From contig OAPG01000014.1 in assembly GCA_900208305.1 (NCBI GenBank), positions 310,001 to 374,000 on the forward strand: a stretch of 64,000 bases of DNA, written 5' to 3'. The position numbers and the translations under genes are program-made. The stretch is from Melanopsichium pennsylvanicum (taxonomy: Eukaryota > Basidiomycota > Ustilaginomycetes > Ustilaginales). Below are positions 51,795 through 61,227 of the stretch, one piece after another. Position 1 is the first letter of the stretch, and every line of letters starts with the position of its first letter. The notes under the pieces were generated by a model. The model saw nothing but the letters and a program-made list of their open reading frames with translations. It was not told the origin of the DNA and made no database searches.

Positions 51795-54457
51795 GGCGCT
51801 CAACCCCACACCGAGACCGCTCACGAAACCCGACATCAGTCACCCAACAACACATACCACGCACAGCATTCCTCCTCGGACTTTGGCATCAACTTTGTCT
51901 CTCGATATGTTTAGTCACACAAGGTGAGTCGGACTCTTCGACCGTTTCAGCATAAAGAGCAGCTTTGGTAAAGGATCCTCTCCGGCAGCTTCCCATCGCG
52001 ACGAAGTTCAAACAGCAGAGTGTCGAGTCGTTGCGTCCATGATGACCGAAAAACGCACATCACATACAAAAAGAGTTCCCTCGCACGTCGCTCTCCGCAT
52101 CTCTTCTCTACTTGGGCCGCTGCATTGGATCAAGCCAATGGCTCGAACTCGTAGAGAAAAAGGGCCTAGATGCGGATCGCGTTTTTTCTCCCAGCCTCAT
52201 TTCCAACAACAAACAGCAGCTGTGGCAGCAGAGTTTCGACAAGTAGCAAGACCAAGCCCCCTCCCCTTTCCTTCGCACCGAAATTTCCCTTTGTCTAGAC
52301 CAAGATCAACAACAAATGGGGGGAAGCACGGGAGACAGCCATCTACAGCGAGGCGAGATTCCGTCGTCGGTTGGGCAGCTTCGCCGCTATGGTAGCCCCG
52401 ATTGGTGGCGTGGACCGCAGCCCAGTGAGTCATGGGTATACTCTCCTCGGAGAATACTGCGGGGTTGGCCTGTGATCCGGATCTCCTTCGTCGAGATCCA
52501 GGGGAAGGGTTGACCGCTCGCCGAGTCAGAGCCGTGTGCGTGTTTGGTACCCAAAAACAATCACTTTCCCGCGCGCGCGTCTTTTGAAGCATTGCATTCA
52601 ACGCCGGCCCTTTTAAGATGAGGTCTGGTTGATTTGGATTGATGGTGATGAAACACACACGACTGGAAAGCCTGCTTTTGTGCACTGAACATACGACTCC
52701 CGACTCGCGACTACCACCACCTTGTTTTTGTCGCTGTAGAGCCTTGAAGAATGACGACTACGACTGGAGTGATCAGTGTGGTGATGATGTACAACGACGA
52801 TGAAGACATGTGTCTCGACAAGGACTGGGATCAGCATTGATTGATGTTCAACGAGCGACCACGATTTCCGAAATTCTCCTCGAGTGAATGTCCACTGCAA
52901 TTGGCTATTCTGGCTCGGACCCTCTCAATCCTAATGCAAGGTCACTTGGAGAGCCTAGGGCCAGCTGCGGTGGGCATCTCTGCTTCGAATGGCTGTTCAA
53001 CCCCTCCGACTGGCGTGCACCCTTGTGCGAACCCTTTACGATCTACATTCCCTGTCTCGAACCTGGAGACGACGATGATGGCGACACCTGCAGTGCTCCC
53101 CCTTGAGCGCTCCCGTGAATCATGAGGAGCAACCAAAGGACTCATGAACTACTTGAGGACGCCCTCTTTCTCGTCTCTCTCTATCTCAAGATGAAACACG
53201 TTCGGTTGCGTGCGTTTTTCTGGTGCAAGAGCCGCTGTAGTAACTCACGCGCGTGTTTCGGCTACTCTAGAGCCACCTCTCGAATGGGTTCCCCCCGTAT
53301 GCAGCGACAATGGAATGCGCTGCAACTCCTGACATACAAGCAAGAGCCCTCGGCTTTAAAGCCAGCCTCTTTGTCTTTGTGTCGAGTTTGTAGCGTCGTC
53401 GGCCTTCTATTGATTGCCCTCAAGCGGCTTTTGTCTTCGTGGGGGGGGACGGGATCGAAGCGACTGGCCTGGCTTGACAGCTTCTTTTTTTCTCCTATTA
53501 TGGATGCGATATCTCAGTGACCGACTCCTTACGATTAACGACATAAATTTGCGACCAACCAAATGAACAGACAAGAACAACGACTGCCAAATTACTCTAT
53601 ACAATGTTCTGGCGAACCACGTTGGGGCAGTCTCTCGTTTCTTGGGCGGAGACTGTCTTTATGGATGGCTGCCGTCTTATTCCTTTTCGAAGGGATAAGG
53701 GAGCAGGCGATTAGAAAGACCTGTTGCTCCCACTTGGTCTTCTTGGATTTCTCTCTGTTGCTATTCCCACAATGCTGCTGTTCCACTTTCCATTATTTTT
53801 TGATATATGTTGTCCTTTTTGATTAGTCAAGATTTGGACTTGGTTTCAGGCTTTTTGGGGAGGGACCGCGAATCGCCGGGCGCTCTCTTCTTGTTCGGAA
53901 CGAGGGAGATACTTTTGCATTCATATCGGTCGCTGGAGATGGGACGTGGAGAGTGACGTATTTCGAGGTGGTGCTCATAACAAGTTGCGAGGGAACATCT
54001 CGGAAAAGAGACGGGCTCACTGCGCAGAATTTTATGATTATGGAACAGAGATCTGAGACGCTCACATCCGACACTCGATGACTCTGCTGTCTCAGCCGAG
54101 CGATGGTGAACACCCAAGAGGTCGGAGAGGATCTAGATCCGCGATTGCTTCTCAAAGCTGTATTCGGTTGGGTAGATTGTTGAACGACTCCTCGTCGGTG
54201 CCGACGAGATATACTTACCACCCTTCTTTTCCTCCCTCTCAATCTTGCCTTGTAGCAGATAGAGACACTTAATATTCAACAGGAATGCTTCTGACAAAAG
54301 CTTCCCCAGAAAAGTCACCAGCATAAGTTATATCAATCAAACAAAGATTGATTGCACATGTAAATTTACTGTATCACTACTTTTTCCATCGTGTAAAAAA
54401 TTCACATTTGCATTGCATGGTTTTTGGAATCGTTTGTCAAAAACGCACATAGACACA

Positions 54458-54552
<95 letters not shown>

Positions 54553-54697
54553 CTGTGATTCTTTTGCGCAAGTTTGACAGGATATGATCATGATCGATTG
54601 CATTTCAAGACTCGATTTTTCGTACAAGAAATGCCCTCTGTTATTACCTTTGAGTTTGTGCGTCAGAAGGCGAGAGGGGAGGGGGATTTGCTCGACT
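51795..54697. other. 2.9-kb spacer between the RRM-like gene and Slu7
   Basis: The longest nuclear stretch without an accepted gene in the window. ORFs are short (162 codons on minus at 52197-52685; 132 on plus at 53122-53520) and show no domain. GC is normal, with CG-rich patches near 52,570. An AC microsatellite (54461-54549) and TGTAAATTTACTGTA (54359-54373) lie near the right end. An unannotated gene with introns or a non-coding RNA cannot be excluded. Confidence 0.45.
54461..54549. repeat. AC microsatellite, about 44 units
   Basis: An almost perfect AC run of about 89 bases, the longest simple repeat in the window, just downstream of the Slu7 stop codon. Confidence 0.97.
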
Positions 54698-56854
54698 TCA
54701 GAGTTGTTCGTCGTCACGATAGTTAGCCATTGGATCTTCACTCACCTCACCTGCTGTTCCACCTGCTCTGTTGACCAATCTATACGCTTCCAACTGTTCT
54801 TCTGTCACATAATCATCCACCTCTTTGCCACCGACTCTGTTGACTTTACGATTCACCATTTCGGCATCTTTAATCCAATCTGGCAAAGCATCGAATTTCC
54901 TCTTCTTCTCCTGTTCAAGTTGAGCCGCCAATCTCGGATCGCGTTTAGCCTTTTCCTCCAAAATTGCAGCTTCAAGTTTGGTTTTGTCGAGTCGAGAATC
55001 CACATCTCCATGACCAATGTCCTTACGAGACGTATAGCTACCAGAAATCGCAATGTTGGTCTTAGTGTTGGTGGTGTCATGGGAGCGATGGGATTTTGTT
55101 TTTGGTCGATGCGAACGAGAGCGAGAATGAGAACGGGATGAACGTCGATGATGACGATGACGATGATGGTGACGATGACGATGACGGTCAACATGATGCG
55201 AGTATTCGGAAGAAGCGTCCGATTCCGAGTCGCTGTAGCTTGACCGCGAGGTGGAACGAGATCGTGATATCGATCTCGAGGACGAAGAGCAAGAAGGAGT
55301 GGGTGAGGCAGATCGATTACGCTTGCGCTTACTTTCCCTCTCCCTCTCCCTTTTCTCCTTCCTGTCCACTTCTTTGATCCTCTCCTTTTCCTTCCCTTCC
55401 TCTTTGTCTTTTGTCGATATAGAATTGATCACAGCACCAACAGAACTTGCCATACTAGCTTGTATTCCAGCCTCACCCGTACAATAACTATTCCAAACCG
55501 TACTTCTACAACACGCGTACCCCCACTCGGCCGTTCCCAAATCGTACCAACTGCCCCAAACCTTGGTATGATTGTTCTCCAGCACGCCTTCCTCCCACTT
55601 GCTCTTTGATACTATCTTCTCCGGTCCTTTGACAACCTTACCCGCCTGGTTGTATTCCACATACTGCTCGGTCTGACCCGTCAACAACTCCTTGGGCAAT
55701 GCATCAAAGTGTTCAGCACCACCGTACTTGTCGAGGATGCTTCCCTTGGTCTGTTGCCGCAACTTTTCTTTACGTTGTTGGAATTCGCGATACTGATGTT
55801 CATTGGCTGTAGGGTTGGCTTGCAAGTTCAGATCGTTTCCACGCGCTTCTGCTTGCCATGAGAAGAGTTGAAGGTTGGCAAGCGCACCGGATTCGGACGC
55901 TTGGGCACGCGCAAAGTTGTCACCCGCATACTCTGCGTCTTCGGGACGAATGTCGGGATTGGGAGCTTCACGCATGGTTCGCGTCTTGGGGTCGTAGTAG
56001 GCAGAGTCGACGTTGAGATTGTAAAGGTACTTTGCGCGATCTTCGCGAATACGAAGGTTTCGAATCGTCATGCGTTTATCGGTATCGACTTTTTGACCAA
56101 CTGCATCGGCCTTATCTGCGTACTTGTCTTCGTCGCTATCGTCACTGTCGGAGGAGGAGAAATCGAGTGCGTCTTGATCGCCAGATTTGGATTTAGACTT
56201 TGATTTTTGGGCGAGCTTCTTTGCGTGCTTGAGGTCGGAAGAGGTGGCATTGTCGATCTGCTCCTCTTTGAGTCTTCGACGCTCTTGCTCGATGGCTTCG
56301 AATTCTTCAATGACCTTTTTGTGCTCCGAGGGATCGTAGCCATTCCACCTATCCCTTTTGGCGGCATAATCTAAACCGTGTAATTCTTCCACTAGGTGAT
56401 CGCCAGCCAGAGTCTTTCCCAACTTCTTGGCGCCCTTCTTCCTTGGCCTCTCGAGACAGTCTTTGGTTTTATGACTCATAGATCCGCAATTCTCGCATGC
56501 GCCCTTTCTAAACTTTTTAGCGGAGGAAGCGAGGGGAAAGGAAGAGGTAGAGGCAGTGCCACGATGATACCAATCGTTGATACCTGCTTTGACCGCGTTG
56601 GGGTCAACCGGTTTCTTCTGATGCTTGAGTGAGCGTGAGCCAGTGTCCATATACCAAGGGGCTTGAGCCATGTAGGAGGGGACGTGAGGATTGATGATGT
56701 TTCCATCTTCGTCCACTTCTGCGGGTGCACGTCCAGCTTTTCGATCCTCTTCGAGATCTTTCTGTCGTCGAAATTCGGTTCGGGAGAGCTTGCCTGGTGG
56801 CGCGCTGCTACCAGCTTCAGGAGCCGCTAAAAAGGATGATGCTGAAGCTGACAT
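54698..56854 (-). CDS. SLU7: Pre-mRNA splicing factor Slu7
   Basis: Slu7 acts in the second step of splicing and helps choose the 3' splice site. The single-exon gene encodes 718 residues. The N-terminal region (SRTEFRRQKDLEEDRKAGRA, then PSYMAQAPWYMD) is typical. A CCHC zinc knuckle is at Cys120, Cys123, His128 and Cys133 (CENCGSMSHKTKDC). The conserved core follows (RDRWNGYDPSEHKKVIEEFE; RNLRIREDRAKYLYNLNVDS; VWGSWYDLGTAEWGYACC). The C-terminal part has an unusual Arg/Ser plus His-rich tract (about 555-600, DRHRHRHHHRHRHHRR) before a final conserved-looking basic end (LDKTKLEAAILEEKAKRDPR). The His/Arg tract is not a usual part of yeast Slu7. Confidence 0.92.
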   Translation of the reverse strand: MSASASSFLAAPEAGSSAPPGKLSRTEFRRQKDLEEDRKAGRAPAEVDEDGNIINPHVPSYMAQAPWYMDTGSRSLKHQKKPVDPNAVKAGINDWYHRGTASTSSFPLASSAKKFRKGACENCGSMSHKTKDCLERPRKKGAKKLGKTLAGDHLVEELHGLDYAAKRDRWNGYDPSEHKKVIEEFEAIEQERRRLKEEQIDNATSSDLKHAKKLAQKSKSKSKSGDQDALDFSSSDSDDSDEDKYADKADAVGQKVDTDKRMTIRNLRIREDRAKYLYNLNVDSAYYDPKTRTMREAPNPDIRPEDAEYAGDNFARAQASESGALANLQLFSWQAEARGNDLNLQANPTANEHQYREFQQRKEKLRQQTKGSILDKYGGAEHFDALPKELLTGQTEQYVEYNQAGKVVKGPEKIVSKSKWEEGVLENNHTKVWGSWYDLGTAEWGYACCRSTVWNSYCTGEAGIQASMASSVGAVINSISTKDKEEGKEKERIKEVDRKEKRERERESKRKRNRSASPTPSCSSSSRSISRSRSTSRSSYSDSESDASSEYSHHVDRHRHRHHHRHRHHRRSSRSHSRSRSHRPKTKSHRSHDTTNTKTNIAISGSYTSRKDIGHGDVDSRLDKTKLEAAILEEKAKRDPRLAAQLEQEKKRKFDALPDWIKDAEMVNRKVNRVGGKEVDDYVTEEQLEAYRLVNRAGGTAGEVSEDPMANYRDDEQL

Positions 56855-57377
56855 CCTGCTACAAAGTTGGTGACGTTAGTGTTGCGGTGATGGTAGTGGC
56901 AGAGTGGCAGGGATATGAAAGCGGTCAGGGTTGAAGCTGAGTCTGCGTCTTAGCTCGTCGGATGCCATTTCGAGAATTGCCAGCTGCAGAAAGGGTTTTA
57001 AAGCGAAGGAGCTCCACATTTTCAATTTTTAAACTATGTGGGATTCTGACATACCTAACATTGTAAAATTAAAATCATGAATACTCCCACGAGACGCGCA
57101 GCAAAGCTGTCAAGAGCAACGAGCAATCGCTTTCTACGTCGACCGACATTCACAAACTTGCCCCGACCTCGACGTTGTACTCGCTACTTTCTCTCTACAA
57201 ACGACGAGGACTCCGCCACACTGCGCTTTGTTGCTTCTATAGCGTCTAATCCGATACCGGATCAAGCTGTTTTCGGCTTAGCATAGTAGCTCTCATCGCC
57301 CACGGACTCGATCACCATCGACGTTCATAGTATCAACGACTTGCCAATGATCAGCCTTTGAGCACATCCAGACTATC
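56855..57377. promoter_or_regulatory. Divergent promoter, Slu7 and Bur1-like kinase
   Basis: 523 bases between divergent starts, with an AT-rich middle (about 57010-57080). A 69-codon plus-strand frame (57077-57286) begins with ATG in the kinase leader and could be an upstream ORF; it has no recognisable domain. Confidence 0.45.
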
Positions 57378-60032
57378 ATGGCGCCCCTGCCTCAGCATCA
57401 GGATGCTCCTTCGGCAGGCTTTCGTATAGCTGGCGCTGCTAGCCGTGCCGCTTCCTCCTCAGTTTCCGCATCTTCTATCGCTCCTTCTCCTTCATCCGCC
57501 CCGTCGATTCAGTCGAACAGTCAAGATAAGCCACCTACCAAGCTCAAGCTTATCCGAGATCGGCACACGGCCAATTATTTGCCTTCGAAGCCTGCTCAAC
57601 CCAGATCCACACATGCTTCCTCTCAATCATGGCCGCAGGGTCCACGCGCAACCCACCAACCCAGCAGCGGTTCCGGCACTGCAAAAGCACCAGCATCTCG
57701 CGACGATGACGACGAGGAGGAAGGTGCAATTGATGACTCTGCTTCTTCCTCTTCGAAACCCGCGCCGTCGTCATCGTTCGGGTCAAGCCTCAGGCCGCCG
57801 CCGCCAAAGACTCCACCGCCTTTGAACAGCGCACTTCGCCCTTCACACGCGCATGGCAGCGACAGCGATCGACGCAGGAACCAACATCAGCCGTATCAGC
57901 CACGATCACCTTCACCGCCAAGTGCACAAGCTTCAGGCACAAGATCATTAGCAAGTCACCTGAGAAGCCCTTCGCCTCCAGCTGGTGGCGCTCGTCGCAC
58001 CAGTGTAGACTACGACGATCGCGTGGATCAACAATATCATCGGCAGTATGATCCTGATGGCTATCGCTCTGGCGGCAACGGTGCTGCCTCTCGCCACCAA
58101 CATCGAGCTCTAGATCCTAGCATGAGGGAGTGGGATCGAGGCAACGGCTCTGCCCAGCGCTGGGATCCCGACTGGAGAGGGGATTATGAGCGTGGCTGGG
58201 ATCGAGTCGATCGCGATCGTTCGTCGTGGGCAGACCACCGATACCCGCATTCACGGGACGGACTTCGCGACAGGGGCATCGACAGGAACGGCCGTGATAG
58301 AGATTCATCTCCGCTCAACGTCGGCAGAGGGGAACAGCAATTCGCGCGCTGGTCGCCAACACCACCGGGTAGCCAGCCAGCTGATTCCACTGTCAACGGG
58401 CACCGAGACGCGTTCGCTCCTCGACCTCCGTCCAGAATGGGTCGTGCTGAACCACCGCCTCCGCTTTCGCGTCATGAAAACCCATTGCCTCCCGCACCAC
58501 ATCGCGATGCTGATTCGAGTCTCAAACGCCCTCGCTCTCCGGCTGGTCGTCGATCACCCCCCGCAGGTCTCCTAAGGCGCAAACCCAACTTCAACGCTGT
58601 CGTTCCGCCCACGCTTCTGTCTCCTCCCCAATCTGCTGAAAGTCACAATGTTGCACCAGGCGCACCCCTACCACCTAAAATAAATACGCTCATATCCCCC
58701 ACGCTCCCGTCCAACCCCGGTAGTACAGAGGTCTCGACCACGTCAGCTGGCCCCTCGGTCTCAGCCACTCCCTCCTTACCCCACCCTGCAGTCTCTGCAG
58801 ACGCCAACTTGACCACTACCTGCGACGCCCTTGACGATCCCTCGGTTCCGTCTGTCCGTCTCTCTTGCCTTCCTCGCAAACTGCCCCACACTCGCACACT
58901 TACTGGTCGAGAACGGCGCAAGGCTCGTCCACCACCAATCCCTCTCAATCAACGCAAATTTGGCGGCTGCTCCTCGCTCGACGATTACGAGATCTCGATC
59001 AAACTGGGTCAAGGAACTTTTGGCGAAGTGCTCAAAGGTCGTCAGATCCTGACCGGAACCCAGGTTGCACTGAAGAAAGTGACGATCCACGATGCCAAGG
59101 ACGGTCTACCTATTACGGCGCTGCGTGAGATCAAGTTGCTCAAGAAGCTCAACCACGCTTCGATCGTACCTGTGATCGACATGGCGTATCGACCCAGTGG
59201 CGAACGAGGCAAGTTGGGCGATGTGTACATGGTTGAACCGTACATGGATCACGATCTGAACGGCATGCTCGAAAATCCTTCCATCCGACTTGAAAATTCT
59301 CAGATCAAGCTCTATATGAAACAGCTGCTCGAAGGTACACTCTACCTTCACAAGAATCGCATTCTACATCGTGATATGAAAGCCGCCAACCTTCTCATCA
59401 ACAACAAAGGTCAGTTGCAGATCGCCGACTTTGGTCTGGCCAGACCTTACCGTGATCCAGGTCAATCTTGGACGGGCAAAGGCTGGACGGGGGGTAGTCA
59501 TAGATATACCAACATGGTGGTGACTAGGTGGTATCGACCACCCGAGTTGTTGGCGGGTGAGAGAAAGTATGGACCTCCTATCGACATGTGGGGTATAGGA
59601 TGTATCTTGGCCGAAATGGTGATGGGCAAACCTCTGTTCAAAGGTACGAGTGAGATCCATCAACTCGAACTTATAGCACGTCTATGTGGTTCTCCCAACG
59701 AAACAACTTTCCCCGGCTGGAGTCAGTTGCCAGGTGTAAAAGATGCGGATCCGACAGGAAGACCCGATCCGCATCCAGAGATTCCGGGTCAACACGAATT
59801 CGGCAATTATCCGAGGAAGGTTAAGGATCAGTTTCGAAATGTGTACGATGCAGGACCGGGGTGTGCGGATTTGATCGATAAGTTGTTGGTGTTGGATCCG
59901 AAAAAGAGGTTAACGGCGCAACAGGCGCTGGAGCATGAGTGGTTTTGGACAAAGCCTTTTCCTGCCGATCCCAAGAGTTTGCCAAAGTATGAACATAGTA
60001 AAGAGATCGATCGGGTTAAGAGGGAGTGGAAG

Positions 60033-60073
<41 letters not shown>

Positions 60074-60713
60074 AGGTATACCTGTGCAAGCAGCACCTGC
60101 ATCAGCGATGGTCACTGGTGGTGCTGCTGGTGGTGGCGGCGGTGGAGGAGGAGGAGGACCGGCGATGATGGGCGGTCCAGGAATGGGTCAGAAGGCCAGT
60201 GGTGTTCGACCTATACAAGCATCTTTTATACCAGGTCCCTCGCAGCAACAACAGCAAAGATCATATGGTCGCGGTCCATATCAACCGCAGGACCCTGCCA
60301 AAGGTGGTACCAGTATCGGTATGCAAGCCAATCCAGCGGATGGTTGGGATGCTCCCTCTTCGTCCGTCCCACCCATGGGACATGGATACCCGCAACAACA
60401 GCCGCGGTGTCCACCCATGGGACACAACGCTAGACCGTATCCTACAGGTCCAGCTGGTGGTCGACATGCATTCCCAGGTCAACAACAGGGACAGAGATTC
60501 CGACATGGACAGGGAGCAGGAAATTTCCCACATCCCAACGCTGGGGGTCCATTCCATCACCACGCGCAGCAGGGACAACAGCAACAGATGCAAGCACCAG
60601 CGCACGGACAAACGTCTCAGCACAATCGAACGTTGCCACCTGGCTTACCTGCTAAACCTCCCGTTCCTCGACCTCGGTCTGGATCTGCAGCTCACAATCC
60701 CTACTCTTTTTGA
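57378..60713 (+). CDS. BUR1: Cyclin-dependent kinase of the CDK9/Bur1 type
   Basis: Bur1/CDK9 kinases phosphorylate Spt5 and the RNA polymerase II tail during elongation. The single-exon gene encodes 1,111 residues. The first 520 are disordered and rich in Ser, Pro, Arg and Asp. The kinase domain covers about 534-850: GQGTFGEV, the cyclin-binding helix PITALRE (578-584, the signature that named CDK9), HRDMKAANLL (Asp666), ADFGLARPY, a threonine-containing activation loop (HRYTNMVVTRWYRPPELL) and WGIGCILAEM. The C-terminal tail has a Pro-Ala repeat, a Gly run and Gln/His/Pro-rich sequence. Size is well above the human enzyme (372) and above yeast Bur1 (657), owing to the long ends. Confidence 0.93.
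60033..60074. repeat. CCTGCT hexamer repeat coding for Pro-Ala
   Basis: About seven CCTGCT units just after the kinase domain of the Bur1-like gene give an alternating Pro-Ala linker. Confidence 0.9.
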
Positions 60714-61227
60714 GCTCATGTTTCATCTTCATGTTCACTGCAATGCAGGTCACACATTCTTTCCATGGGTATGACAGACGAACATAAAGTTTTGTCCATC
60801 TGAAAAAAATTCGAAGAGGTCTAGCTTGAGAATTCTGGATCAGTGCAGCGCAATGTTGGCTCGTCGTTCTTGAAGAAGTGGCATTGTTCGAGATGGATCA
60901 GCGATTTTTGGAATTGAGAATGGAAAGCGGTAGCGAAAGTTGGAGAACCATTTGGACGACAAATGAAAACGAATGTATCGATTGAATCGGGTCAGGGAGA
61001 AAGGACGAAAGGTGAGTGTGGGTGGGAATTTAGGTTGAAGTATTGTGTGAGATTGACAGCAAGTGTGTGGGAAAGCAAATGTTTTAGCTTGACCAATGAT
61101 TATAGAATGGTGTGGGAGGATAATAAGCAAGCAAACTGAGTGCTAAAGAAGAAGCTCCCAAAAAGGAAAACAAAAAAAAACACCATTGCAGAGATACTTT
61201 AACAAGTGGTGGACTACCTTTGGCTTT
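60714..61227. other. Convergent spacer, Bur1-like gene and the right-edge gene
   Basis: Shared 3' flank. A poly-A stretch (about 61171-61180) is present; no gene or RNA is recognised. Confidence 0.45.

Noticed and set aside
52197..52685. 162-codon minus-strand frame in the 2.9-kb gap
   Set aside because: No recognisable motif, basic low-complexity start and many overlapping alternative frames; treated as chance.
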